DNA from: Rhodococcus sp. 14-2470-1b
Lineage (GTDB): Bacteria > Actinomycetota > Actinomycetes > Mycobacteriales > Mycobacteriaceae
NCBI RefSeq assembly: GCF_002259415.1
Contig: NZ_NPFY01000033.1
Location: 1 to 52,402 of the forward strand
Direction of reading: 5' to 3'
DNA length: 52,402 nt
Numbering within the stretch: the stretch's first letter is position 1; the number at the start of each line of letters is the position of its first letter. This document shows, piece by piece, positions 8,252 to 16,775 of the stretch. Made by a program: the position numbers and the translations under genes. The notes beneath the pieces were generated by a model. That model saw only the letters and a program-made list of their open reading frames with translations, did not search any database and was not told the origin of the DNA.

Positions 8252-10345
8252 CTAAAGATCCCGCGAAACAGATTTTTGGCGCCCGCAGACGGGGCAGCCG
8301 TGCCCGCCACCTGCTCGGCTGTACACATAGGCCGACCAGCTATGACCGCACTTGGGACAGATCCACCATGGCCGTGCCCCGCTTCCGGCTGTCACGTCAT
8401 CGGGCGTCAGTGCGCCGTTCTTCTTCGAATCCCATTGCGCCGCGAGGTCCGGGTGCAGCGTTGCCAGCGACTTGTCGATCCGTCGTCGCTTGATGTATTC
8501 GGACGCGTCAATGCTGCCCCACGGCTGTTCTGTCGTGAAATACTTGTCGTGCTCGGGTATGTCGAAGCCGAGAGTTTTGAGCTTTGCGAGCACTGCCTTC
8601 GCTCGCGTGACCTCGCTTGAATTGCGCGCGACCACGACGTCATGCTCGCCGATTGCCGGTAGGTCGTCACGCACGCGGATTACGATCCACCCTTGCTCTG
8701 TGAGCAATTGCGTCTTGCGTCCGTCTTTTTCGACGCTTTCGTCTAGCTTGTGGAATCTGTTGCCGTCAAATTCGATTACTACGTTCCAAGCCGAACACAC
8801 CATGTCGCATTGCAGCACACGGCCGGTTACTTCGTGCGCGACTCCGTGGTACGGGTCGACAGGTACGCCAGCGGCGAGAAGTTCATGCCGTAGACGTATT
8901 TCCTCAACGCTTGTTCCCCACAGCGTGCACTTCGGGCACCCCCGAGCTTTCCGTCGATTGTTGATCATGGCCTGCCACTGGTGCCGTCTGTCGCAGATCC
9001 ACCAAACGGTCTGGCCAATGTTGGCTGTGACGTCAGAGGCGCGGAGCGCTCCATTCCGGGTGGGATGCCACTGCGCGGCGATCTCAGGATCTTTCTCGGC
9101 GAGCGACTGCCCCGGTTCAGCGGCACCGAAGGTGATTGCCCGCTGACGGTCGGCACAGGAGCGGCATCCGTGACCGCTTGCGCGACTGTATATTCTGGCC
9201 TCCCACTCGTTGCCGCAGGTTGCACACTGCCACCAGGCCTTGCGACTGCTTCTAGCTGCCAGCCGCTCGGGCTTTAGAGGTGCGTTGCGCTCGGTGTGCC
9301 ATTCTGCGGCGAGTTCGGGGAACCTGTCGGACAGTGAGCCCCCGGGCTTGGGCTTAGCATTTGTGTCACCGACTCGGCGCCGACCGCATTGCGGGCATCC
9401 GGCGCCGCCCCTGCCCCGACTTTGGATGATTGCGTCCCATTCGTGTCCGCATTCGCGGCATAGCCACCAGGCTCTGCGATTACTTGCCCTTCCGACATTG
9501 TCGGGAGTAACGGCACCGTTGCGTGTGGGGTGCCATTCGGCAGCGGCATCCGGAAAGCGGTCCGCGAATGAGTCACCGGGCTGCGGCGAGCCTGTCGCCT
9601 TGCTCCGCTCCGGTAGCGTCTTCGATGCGCCGGACGTGTGCGAGCGACCGCGGAGCGAGCGGCCCCGGGCGGCATACGCGCACGGCGGACACTGCGCCCC
9701 CCTTGCGCGATTCCCGATTGACGCTTGCCACTCATGCCCGCAGTTCGCGCACACCCACCAGGCCTTGCCCTTCCGCGAGAAAGCGACATCAGCGGGCGTC
9801 AGCTCCCCGTTCCGCGTCGGATGCCACTCAGCAGCGGTGGATGGATTTCTCTCAGCGAGAGAGTTACCTGGCCTTGGTATCGCCCGACTCTTGCCGGCGC
9901 ACTTTTTGCAGGAACTGCCTGCGGAGCGATTGGAGACTTGCGCTTGCCACTTGTTGTGGCAGACGTTGCATAGCCACCACACCTTCTTATTGCTTGCGTA
10001 TCCGACGTCGGAGGCTGTCAGGTCACCGTTCAGGGTGGGATGCCATTGAGCCGCTATCGCGGGTAGCCTTTTCGCCAACGACTCGCCTGTACGTGGCGCG
10101 GCTTTTGCCTTTCCCGCGGCGCAGCGTCCGCACGCGGGACACCCGTAACCGCCGCGCGTTCTACTGTTGACCCGAGCCTGCCACCTGTGTTGACACGTCC
10201 CGCAGACCCAGCCAACTTTCTTCTTACTGCCGGGTGTGATCGTCTGCGGGCTCAGCGGGTCGTTCAGATCGGAGTCCCACTCGCGGGCGACCTCAGGGTA
10301 CTGATCGGCAACCGAGTTATCGATATTCGTCGGCTCGCTGGTCAT
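8252..10345 (-). CDS. Seven-repeat zinc-ribbon protein with embedded endonuclease-like domain
   Basis: 697 residues. Seven repeats of about 65-75 residues share the pattern P-x3-A-x2-W..N..L...V......WWxCxxCxxxW......R..G..CxxC, as in DUF4379-type treble-clef/zinc-ribbon modules. Six come first (to about 475). Then residues ~478-580 resemble DUF559/Vsr-like PD-(D/E)xK nucleases: QCDMVCSAW (D513), VVIEFDGNRFH (E524, D526), DGRKTQLL (K544) and GWIVIRVRDD. A seventh repeat closes the protein. Repeat 6 lacks its second Cys (CDRRHQW). The architecture suggests a DNA-binding array delivering a nuclease; the defence role is inferred from its place in the island. Confidence 0.78.
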   Translation of the reverse strand: MTSEPTNIDNSVADQYPEVAREWDSDLNDPLSPQTITPGSKKKVGWVCGTCQHRWQARVNSRTRGGYGCPACGRCAAGKAKAAPRTGESLAKRLPAIAAQWHPTLNGDLTASDVGYASNKKVWWLCNVCHNKWQAQVSNRSAGSSCKKCAGKSRAIPRPGNSLAERNPSTAAEWHPTRNGELTPADVAFSRKGKAWWVCANCGHEWQASIGNRARGAQCPPCAYAARGRSLRGRSHTSGASKTLPERSKATGSPQPGDSFADRFPDAAAEWHPTRNGAVTPDNVGRASNRRAWWLCRECGHEWDAIIQSRGRGGAGCPQCGRRRVGDTNAKPKPGGSLSDRFPELAAEWHTERNAPLKPERLAARSSRKAWWQCATCGNEWEARIYSRASGHGCRSCADRQRAITFGAAEPGQSLAEKDPEIAAQWHPTRNGALRASDVTANIGQTVWWICDRRHQWQAMINNRRKARGCPKCTLWGTSVEEIRLRHELLAAGVPVDPYHGVAHEVTGRVLQCDMVCSAWNVVIEFDGNRFHKLDESVEKDGRKTQLLTEQGWIVIRVRDDLPAIGEHDVVVARNSSEVTRAKAVLAKLKTLGFDIPEHDKYFTTEQPWGSIDASEYIKRRRIDKSLATLHPDLAAQWDSKKNGALTPDDVTAGSGARPWWICPKCGHSWSAYVYSRAGGGHGCPVCGRQKSVSRDL

Positions 10346-10773
10346 GCGCGAAATGAGCTCGATGTTGGGGGCCGCAGAGCTTCCATCCCTAAGAGAATAG
10401 ATCAGGCGTTGCCGCGGGTGGAATGTCGTCGCCGAACGGGTGGACCCGCCCAGCCTATGTGGCCACGGTACCGCCTCTCATACCGCCATTGCGCCGAGTT
10501 GACCGCGGTTTTCTGCGCTCGTCCGTGACTGTGTGCGCGGCTTATTCCGTTGTGCGGCAACAACGGAATAAGCACTTGACGGGGCTCATCAACTGCTAGT
10601 CCCCATGCACGATGCGCAAAGGTTGAGCAGTACCGTCCCCACGGCACCGATGAGAGGAGCACGCTTCCGAGGGATAAACGTAGCCCCGGCGATGTGACGT
10701 GAGTCAGAGATCGTTCCGGGGCCTTCGCAGTCTAGTTTAGGGAACAGTCTCGGGATGTCAACCAATAGGGGGT
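10346..10773. other. Intergenic between divergent genes
   Basis: About 430 bases separate the zinc-ribbon gene from the Abi-like gene. No frame here reads like a protein. The notable structure is the long perfect palindrome at 10540-10573. Confidence 0.4.
10540..10573. repeat. Perfect inverted repeat, 14-base arms, 6-base loop
   Basis: GCTTATTCCGTTGT (10540-10553) is followed after GCGGCA by its exact reverse complement (10560-10573). There is no T-run on either side, so an intrinsic terminator is unlikely. It sits in the divergent region of two island genes, about 1.1 kb from the tRNA junction. It could be an operator, a recombinase or excisionase site, or a structured RNA. Confidence 0.7.
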
Positions 10774-11430
10774 GTGGCGTTGTCGTGGAGTAACGAGGTC
10801 ATCGCCGATCTGTTGACTCGGCAGTGCCTCGGTTCGTACCTCTCGGCGAGTGGCGGTGACATCGATGCGGCGATTGCGTTGTACGACTGGAACATCGAAG
10901 CATCAGGTGCAGTGTTGTCGCTGGTGTCGATGGTCGAGGTGGTGGCTCGCAACGCGCTCGACGGTCAGCTGAGCGCGTGGCCGCAGCTCACTCGGGGGAC
11001 CTCGGAGTGGTTCGATCACGTGCCTCTGGATCAGCGGGGTCGGCGCGATGTCATCGAAGCTCGAGGACGGGCTGTTCGTCGGCAGCCAAGCGAGGTGCAC
11101 GGGAAGGTGGTCGCCGAGTTGTCGCTGGGGTTCTGGCGGTACCTCGCGGCGTCGCGGTATTTGACGTCGTTGTGGGTGCCGGCGCTCCATGGTGCGTTCC
11201 CGCATGGCGCCTCGGATCCGCGGCAGCGCCGCGGGGAGGTCGAGCGCCGGCTTCAGAGGCTGGCGTTCGTGCGGAACAGGGCTGCGCACCACGAGCCGAT
11301 CCATCAGCGTCTGCTGGTCTCTGATGTCGCGGACGCCGTCACGCTCGCTGGGTGGGTATCGCCTGATGCGGCGGAGTGGGTTCGCGCACGTGAGTCGGTG
11401 ACGTCGGTGTACGCGGAGAGGCCGTCATGA
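10774..11430 (+). CDS. Abi-like HEPN protein
   Basis: 218 residues from a GTG start. The C-terminal part carries FVRNRAAHHEPI (R167, H172), the Rx4H HEPN motif in the form found in Abi-like abortive-infection proteins. The N-terminal half is helical (SNEVIADLLTRQCLGSYL, then LYDWNIEASGAVLSLVSMVEVVARNAL). Such proteins are thought to cut RNA and stop growth upon phage infection. It is the last gene of the island before the tRNA junction. A frame at 11427 overlaps its stop (ATGA) but resembles nothing and was not called. Confidence 0.72.
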   Translation: MALSWSNEVIADLLTRQCLGSYLSASGGDIDAAIALYDWNIEASGAVLSLVSMVEVVARNALDGQLSAWPQLTRGTSEWFDHVPLDQRGRRDVIEARGRAVRRQPSEVHGKVVAELSLGFWRYLAASRYLTSLWVPALHGAFPHGASDPRQRRGEVERRLQRLAFVRNRAAHHEPIHQRLLVSDVADAVTLAGWVSPDAAEWVRARESVTSVYAERPS

Positions 11431-11703
11431 AAATCGATTTGGCTGCGGACGAGGCACCCGCACCGCCTGGGAGTGAGACCCTCGCGGGGCGATGCTCAGT
11501 CACTTTTCGCGGCGGTGGACCCATGTGGTGTGTGGGGATATTCGGTGGATCGGCATGGAGTAATCGGAATTCGAGCGTGCCGCGAGAGTGTCACTACTCG
11601 GTGCAACCGGGCATGGATCGGCGTGTACCGGCGCGGACGGAAGTCGCTGGTCAGAGGCGGTCCTATAGGTGCAGATGGGTCCATCGAAATATGGTCGATC
11701 TAG

Positions 11704-11745
11704 CTGGGGGTCAAGTGGTCGCAGGTTCAAATCCTGTCAGCCCGA
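11704..11745 (+). other. 3' half of a tRNA-Pro gene (attachment site)
   Basis: The sequence folds as the end of a tRNA: anticodon-loop side (CTGGGGG), 3' anticodon stem TCAAG, variable loop, T-arm GCAGG-TTCAAAT-CCTGT (11721-11737), acceptor strand CAGCCCG (11738-11744) and discriminator A. The acceptor would pair with CGGGCTG, the usual 5' end of actinobacterial tRNA-Pro, but no such 5' half precedes it. An incomplete tRNA 3' end with its natural terminator following is the usual scar of an element that integrated into that tRNA. Confidence 0.75.
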
Positions 11746-11763
11746 CACAGAAGTGCAGTTCAG

Positions 11764-11796
11764 AAGCGGTTCCGGAAAAATCCGGGGCCGCTTTTT
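11764..11796 (+). terminator. Intrinsic terminator after the tRNA-Pro fragment
   Basis: AGCGGTTCCGGA pairs with TCCGGGGCCGCT (including two G-U pairs) around a short A-rich loop and is followed by TTTTT at 11792-11796. It is a strong rho-independent terminator, placed as the natural terminator of the tRNA gene. Confidence 0.8.
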
Positions 11797-12033
11797 CGTG
11801 TGTGGGCTGCGAGGACGTCACCAATCGTCGATACCGCCTGCGTTCGTTGGTGCGCCGTCATATGCCGTGAATGTCATCTGTGACGAGTTCGGGGAATGGA
11901 GAGATACTCCGCGCGTATCGGTGACGGATACAAGTAGAAAACACTCGGTTCGGTATCCATCCCACCTCGACGGTGGCTGCAACCGTCACCTCGAGGTGCG
12001 CGACGTGGGTCAAGGTAGGACCAGGCGGTGATG

Positions 12034-12798
12034 TCAGGTGACCGGTCCATCGATGGAGTCGACGATTGCCTGGGCGACGGACTCAGGGTTGTCGATCATC
12101 GGAACGTGGCCGACGCCGGGCAGGATCGAGAAGTGTGCGGCCGGTAGGCGCCTGCGCGCGGTGGGGACGAACTCGTGGGGCGGAAAGATGCGGTCGCCCT
12201 CCGACCATGCGACCGTGACAGGACATGGGAGATCGACGAATGGCTGCATGTATTCGCTTGTGGTCAAGAGGTCCTCGGCCGCTGTACACGCCACCAGGTC
12301 GTAGAAAGAGGTCCTCGCTTGTTTCGTAGTGAGCCGGTTACCGTGCAGCGCAATGTTTCCGAGGATCATTCGACGAAGCAGCCCGGAACGCATGAGCGAG
12401 GGGGTGAGCAGACGTGTGGCGTCGGCCATCTTCTTCGTTCGCATCAATGTGACTCGGCTACGACCCGGCTTCGCGGTCGGTTCCCAGATTCCGGCGGGGG
12501 AGAGAGCGCATACCGAGCTCGCGCGACCGCGCCGTGCCAGCTCGATGGCCATCCACCCACCCATCGAGTTTCCAGCGATGTGGACCTTGGTGAGTCCTAG
12601 CTCGTCGAGCAAAGATTCGATTGCGTCGGTCAAGGCGCCGACGCTTGCTCGTCCTTGCACCGGCGGGCCGCCGCGATGCCCGAGTGCCGTGGGAACGATC
12701 AGATCGAATCTGTCGTCCAGTAACGGCGCGACGGTGTCCCAGGCTGCGGCGGACATGGTGACTCCGTGGAGCAGTAGAAGAGGGGGGCGTGTGCTCAT
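12034..12798 (-). CDS. Alpha/beta-fold hydrolase
   Basis: 254 residues from the ATG at 12798; upstream codons in the frame look non-coding. LLLLHGVTMSAAAWD is the oxyanion-hole HG strand, GNSMGG the nucleophile elbow with its Ser, EGDRIF holds the acidic residue region and GVGHVP the catalytic His. The cap region (about 120-190) is helical. It is a generic esterase/hydrolase; the substrate cannot be read from the sequence. It is divergent from a MarR regulator whose start lies 33 bases away, so the two probably share control. Confidence 0.85.
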   Translation of the reverse strand: MSTRPPLLLLHGVTMSAAAWDTVAPLLDDRFDLIVPTALGHRGGPPVQGRASVGALTDAIESLLDELGLTKVHIAGNSMGGWMAIELARRGRASSVCALSPAGIWEPTAKPGRSRVTLMRTKKMADATRLLTPSLMRSGLLRRMILGNIALHGNRLTTKQARTSFYDLVACTAAEDLLTTSEYMQPFVDLPCPVTVAWSEGDRIFPPHEFVPTARRRLPAAHFSILPGVGHVPMIDNPESVAQAIVDSIDGPVT

Positions 12799-12831
12799 CG
12801 GTCTCCTGGAGTTTCGGACGTCGACGGTATC

Positions 12832-13326
12832 GTGCCGATGGTGAACAAGAACCGGAAGTCGGTAAAGCAAGCCGGCGCGGTCGTGGTCGACACCGAACCA
12901 CCGACGATGTTCTACGTCGTCAAGCAGCTCGAGTTGGCTGTGCGTGCTCGCCTGGACGAGTTGCTGAGGCCGATGGAGGTCACCGTGCTGCAGTACACGG
13001 CATTGACCGTACTGGCTCGCCGCGACGGTGTGTCGTCGGCCGAACTGGCAAGAAACTCTTTCGTCACAGCGCAGACGATGGGCGAGATGGTCACCACTCT
13101 GGAGTCCAAGGGGTTGGTCTCGCGGCGCGCAGATGAATCGAACCGGCGTCGAATGTTCGTCGATCTGACCGACGCCGGTCGATTACTCCTGGAACGATGC
13201 GACGGTGGAGTCAGAGCGCTGGAGCAACACATGCTGTCGGGTTTGTCCGACGAGAAGCGTAACGGGCTGCGCGATGCTCTGACCGAATGCCGTCGTGCGC
13301 TCGGTGTCCCGCTCGACGGTTCCTGA
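12832..13326 (+). CDS. MarR-family transcriptional regulator
   Basis: 164 residues from GTG 12832, or 162 from ATG 12838. A winged helix-turn-helix lies at about 55-115: LQYTALTVLARRDGVSSAELARNSFVTAQTMGEMVTTLESKGLVSRR, then the wing (NRRRMFVDLTDAGRLLL). It lies between the divergent hydrolase and the convergent secreted hydrolase; its stop and that of the secreted hydrolase are almost adjacent. It probably controls the divergent hydrolase; its ligand is unknown. Confidence 0.88.
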   Translation: MPMVNKNRKSVKQAGAVVVDTEPPTMFYVVKQLELAVRARLDELLRPMEVTVLQYTALTVLARRDGVSSAELARNSFVTAQTMGEMVTTLESKGLVSRRADESNRRRMFVDLTDAGRLLLERCDGGVRALEQHMLSGLSDEKRNGLRDALTECRRALGVPLDGS

Positions 13327-13327
13327 A

Positions 13328-15079
13328 CTAGCGACCACCGGCAGAGGGGTTGGATGCGAACCGGGCGAGTGTCGTGGAGACAACCTCTGGTCGGCCGTTG
13401 TTCTGGAGCGGCGCGGCCGTCAGAACGTCGATGTGGTTGTACCCGGGCAGGACGATGGGAATGTCTGTCGGGTTGTTCGACTCGGGCAACGAGATACCGC
13501 CGCCACCGTGGAAGGTGACGATCGGATTCCGGCTGACGCCATCCGGGTGGAGGTGGTGCGCGGCGATGGACGGGGCGGCCGTCTGGCCTAGGTCGAAGTT
13601 CAATCGTGAGGGGAAGTACCACTCGGTGAAATCGAGGGGTGGTTCGCTGAGGCTGCGTGCGACCTCGGCGATCGACGAGACCTCGCTCGCTCGGTTCGTG
13701 TAATCGCCTTCGTTCGGAAGCGATGCTTCGGTGCCGACTTCGTCGTAGTCCAGCCACCGATAGGTGATGTCCGGGTCGCCGAAAACCGACGGTGATGCTT
13801 TGTGTGCGTCGCCGAAAGCGCCACTTCCGCTGTCGCCGAGTGCTATCGAGGACGGCAGCGGGAACGACTTGTCGACCACCGGTCCTCCGGTAAGGAATCC
13901 CATGCTGGATTGCAGGAATCCGAGGGGCTGCGAATTGTCGTCGAGCAGGGCCCCGACTGTGGCTTCGTTGGTGACCTCGAGGTCTCGTACATCTGGAGTA
14001 CCTGTGATTGCCATCGCGGCGTCCTGCGACAGCAGCGTGCGAAGAGTCAGATCGATGTTGGTGTTGTTCGGCGCCCGGTCGAGCAGGGCGTTGACCCCAT
14101 CCGGATCCAATGTCGCAGCCAGGCCTGCCAGCGCAAGGAGGTTCGTAGTTTCCGGATTGATGACGGCCGGGAGGCGGAGCACCGGGTAGGCCGAGTCGAG
14201 TGCAAGTGACGCCTGCTCGAGCGGCCCCGCCAAGAAGGGGGGTATTTCACCGAGATCCGGTCCGCCCACCGCGGGCATTCCGGCCTTGATGACGGTGTCG
14301 AGGGCGAAATATCCGCCGCACTGGTTGTACCCGGCATCGTCGGTGGTGGCGGCATTACCGTCGAAGTCCCACTCCGCAAAGTATCCGGTGAGGAATCCGC
14401 CGAGCGAGTGCCCGCCGCAGAGCACCTTGTCTTTCCGCGTCGTGGGATCCGGTAACTCGAGCCTGAGGATGTCGAACTGGTCCCTCAATGTTTGTTCGAG
14501 CCCCTGGCTTTCGAGCCATTGCGTGTCCGCTCCATCGGCGTATCCGGCGAACGTTCTGCCGTCGACTTCCTGACCGCTGAAGTAGTAGTTCGCGGCCGTG
14601 TCGAAATCACCGGTCTCGAGAGCGGCTTGAACTCCGTGGTGATCTTCCAAACAATTCGATCGACGGTCCAGCGCCCAGAACTCGACCGAGTTGCCTTCGG
14701 CTGCCGCGGCTGCCACGGTGTTGCGCGCGACGCTGTCGAATGCGCCCGCACCTTCGAAGACACCCGGCTGTGCGACGAGAATGCGATCTGCTGCTGCGGA
14801 GTCCTCCGGTCCCGAGGACGAGCGCCACCGAAGGTAGGACAGGGTGTCACAGCGATCTGGGTGCGGGGCCACCTCGGCGGGCAGCGGAACGCGCAACGTG
14901 ATCTCGGTGCTGACGACACCGTCGACCGGGGAGCTCGACGTCCACGGGGTCTCGGTCCGTGCGGGGTCAGCGGCAGCGGTGGACCCTGTGACGATGCTCA
15001 GCGACGCGATCAGGGTCATCGTCGCGGCGGTGGACACCACGAGTCGAATCGTGTCGGATTGGTATCGGGACCGTTTCAT
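13328..15079 (-). CDS. Secreted alpha/beta hydrolase-like protein
   Basis: 583 residues. It opens with a charged start (MKRSRYQSD), a hydrophobic core (about 13-32) and an Ala-rich region with a plausible signal peptidase site before DPARTE, so export is likely. VLCGGHSLGGFLTGYF contains the G-x-S-x-G nucleophile elbow of alpha/beta hydrolases, and a late His occurs in LPGYNHIDVLTAAP near the C-terminus, suitable as catalytic His. Several Cys residues fit an exported protein. It resembles uncharacterised exported hydrolases of mycobacteria and rhodococci; the substrate is unknown. A 21-base palindrome overlaps its start codon, so direct repression by a dimeric regulator is likely. Confidence 0.75.
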   Translation of the reverse strand: MKRSRYQSDTIRLVVSTAATMTLIASLSIVTGSTAAADPARTETPWTSSSPVDGVVSTEITLRVPLPAEVAPHPDRCDTLSYLRWRSSSGPEDSAAADRILVAQPGVFEGAGAFDSVARNTVAAAAAEGNSVEFWALDRRSNCLEDHHGVQAALETGDFDTAANYYFSGQEVDGRTFAGYADGADTQWLESQGLEQTLRDQFDILRLELPDPTTRKDKVLCGGHSLGGFLTGYFAEWDFDGNAATTDDAGYNQCGGYFALDTVIKAGMPAVGGPDLGEIPPFLAGPLEQASLALDSAYPVLRLPAVINPETTNLLALAGLAATLDPDGVNALLDRAPNNTNIDLTLRTLLSQDAAMAITGTPDVRDLEVTNEATVGALLDDNSQPLGFLQSSMGFLTGGPVVDKSFPLPSSIALGDSGSGAFGDAHKASPSVFGDPDITYRWLDYDEVGTEASLPNEGDYTNRASEVSSIAEVARSLSEPPLDFTEWYFPSRLNFDLGQTAAPSIAAHHLHPDGVSRNPIVTFHGGGGISLPESNNPTDIPIVLPGYNHIDVLTAAPLQNNGRPEVVSTTLARFASNPSAGGR

Positions 15080-15097
15080 GTAAGGGATCCTTACATG
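15077..15097. promoter_or_regulatory. 21-base palindromic operator over the hydrolase start codon
   Basis: CATGTAAGG (15077-15085) and its exact reverse complement CCTTACATG (15089-15097) flank GAT. The left arm begins with the complement of the hydrolase ATG. A dimeric repressor bound here would block translation start or transcript elongation. The regulator is unknown; the nearby MarR and AraC proteins are candidates. Confidence 0.6.
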
Positions 15098-15297
15098 AAG
15101 GAACGAGGTCCAGACCAGGTTTCCGTCAAGTCACCAATCAGGTGTGGCGTGTATGGGATGGGTCACAATCGGCACGCGATGATCTCGTCGTATCGCCGCG
15201 GCGCCCTCGGGTGTGGGCACCGATCCCGGCTGTGAGTTACCGACATCATGAGCAAATCCCTTCGCGTGCACAGACGGCGTGGGGTCGGTCCTCACGA

Positions 15298-15342
15298 CAT
15301 CGTCAGCCACAACATCGTCAGCCACAACATCGTCAGCTACAA
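15298..15342 (+). repeat. Three tandem copies of a 15-base unit
   Basis: CATCGTCAGCCACAA occurs twice exactly and a third time with one change (GCTACAA). In the frame starting at ATG 15248 it encodes repeated NIVSH pentapeptides; that 63-codon frame has no clear ribosome site and no recognisable homology, so the repeat is more likely a local slippage product or protein-binding array. Confidence 0.6.
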
Positions 15343-15459
15343 CGTCGCCAGAATATGGTCGTCACGCTGGGGTGGCAACGCCTGCGATCGGAAAACCGTC
15401 GTTCGAAGAGTTTCGGAGGTGTCACCGGCGCTTGGGTGACCGTGTGTGCGCAGAGTGAT

Positions 15460-15600
15460 CGCATCCTGTCGAATGCGTTGTTGCAGAATCGAATTACCGA
15501 CTATCGTGTACCGCGTTATTATGGCGACTACGAAAGAGGCTGCCGGACAGCGCATCGCAGCCGTCCACTGTGAGGGGTTCGGTTCGACAGGGGGGCAACC
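15460..15600 (+). pseudogene. Decayed 5' part of a ybjQ (UPF0145) gene and its promoter region
   Basis: From about 15460 the sequence tracks the upstream region and first codons of the intact ybjQ-like gene at 31530: TCGAATGCGTTGTTGCAG and CGACTATCGTG upstream, then MATTKEAAGQRIAAVHCEGF against MIIVTTNEIPGHRITAVHGEVF. Homology ends after about 35 codons. It is a truncated paralogue, not expected to be functional. Confidence 0.7.
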
Positions 15601-15680
15601 CCCGTCTATCAGATCAGTTGTCCGAACGAATGTAATTCCTTTGATCCTGCAGGCCTGCTGCACAGTGTCTTCGCAGTCGG

Positions 15681-16705
15681 CTAGAACGCGGCTTCCTTCG
15701 TGGCGCGTCCCCGGCGAACAGCTGTTGGAGTGAGTCCCCACCAGCGTCGGCAGCAGCGCGTGAGAGCAGACTGCTCGGAAAGGCCGAGCAGCGAGGCAAC
15801 TTGCCCGAAAGGGAGGTCGGTACCGGCCAGGTAGCGGCGGGCTGCACTGCGGCGGCACTCGTCGAGTATCGACCCGAACGACGTTCCCTCCGCGGCCAAC
15901 CGGCGTTGAAGTGTCCGCGGATGCAACGCCAACACGTGAGCGACGGAACTGACGTCGGGGACTGTCGTCCCCAGTGAACAGGTGACGGTGGAGCGTACTC
16001 GAGGTGCTACGTCGTCCGACTCCGAATTCGTTGCCTGCTGAAGCATGAAGGCCAACACCAGCTGCCGTAGATGAGGGTCCGCGCCGTCCAGCGACGTTCG
16101 GAGCAGACTCGTCGGTAGCCGAAGACGCGCAGCGGCACCACCTGTGTTCACGGGTGCCCCGAAATAGGCCTCGTACACTTCAAGCGACGCCGCAGGTACG
16201 TACGGCAATTCGACACTACGGAGACCATAGGGTCCGCCCGTCAACGACACGATCGCGCGGTGGATGAAACCGAGGCCGAGGTCCGTTCCCTGCACCGGAG
16301 CGGGCAGACCTTCGGTAGACCCATAGCGGAGTGCACTGACGCCCCTTACTTTGAGCGGATCTTCCTCGAGGCTCACACTCAGCGATTCGCCGTGTACGAA
16401 CAAGTAGCGAGAGGTGCACTCGAGTGCGTCAGCGATGGTGGGGGAGTTCTGAATGACCAGCGCAAGAGGGCCAAGCATTCCCAGGTCCTGACGGCGCGCT
16501 ATTCGAAGGCCGAGGTCGGAGCAATGCAGGTCGGTGGCAGCTCGTTCCAGCAGCGCTGCTACCGACCAGTCCGACACCAGAAGGTCGTCGGTGTCGAGTG
16601 CTGCAGCCGGAACATCGAGTGCCGCGGCGTAGCGATCTGCGTCACCGCCTAGCTCGGCGACCGTGGACCGAAAGCCACGCAAACCGGCCGATCTGATCAA
16701 CGCCA
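15681..16705 (-). CDS. AraC-family transcriptional regulator
   Basis: 341 residues from the ATG at 16705 (MALIRSAG); longer frames upstream are shadows of the monooxygenase gene. The N-terminal ~190 residues match the ligand-binding domain type found in OruR/ArgR-like AraC proteins (SAGLRGFRSTVAELGGD..., LGLRIARRQDLGMLGPL). The C-terminal part has two helix-turn-helices (HPRTLQRRLAAEGTSF and FGQVASLLGLSEQSALTRCCRRWWGLTP). It is divergent from the flavin monooxygenase-SDR pair and is the probable activator of that pair. Confidence 0.88.
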
Positions 16706-16775
16706 TGTCGTACAGAGTCAAATAGTTGTCGTGTGGTGTCAAGTCAACCGACCTGGTACGCGCCAGACTGGAGTG

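Larger units (their letters stand above)
1..11745. mobile_element. Right-hand part of a tRNA-Pro-integrated, defence-rich genomic island
   Basis: The right limit is the 3' half of a tRNA-Pro gene with a terminator behind it, but no 5' half of the tRNA is present. This is what an integration event at a tRNA 3' end leaves behind. Left of it lie an IS remnant, two HEPN proteins, a CBASS operon and a zinc-ribbon nuclease-like protein; right of it the genes look like ordinary chromosomal enzymes and regulators. The left end and any integrase lie outside the window, so the extent and mobility are inferred. Confidence 0.6.

Noticed and set aside
10540..10573. Intrinsic terminator
   Set aside because: No T-run follows on either strand and it lies between two divergent genes rather than at a gene end.
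11427..11870. 147-codon frame across the tRNA junction
   Set aside because: It resembles no protein and runs through the tRNA fragment and terminator; the ATGA overlap with the Abi gene is likely chance.
13328..15079. Plus-strand frames antisense to the secreted hydrolase (for example 14492-15235)
   Set aside because: They mirror a well-supported exported protein with signal peptide and GHSLGG motif and have no homology of their own.
15298..15342. CRISPR array
   Set aside because: The 15-base units are directly adjacent with no spacers and there are no cas genes.
15248..15439. 63-codon gene with NIVSH repeats
   Set aside because: No clear ribosome site, no recognisable homology, and the repeat is better explained as local DNA duplication.
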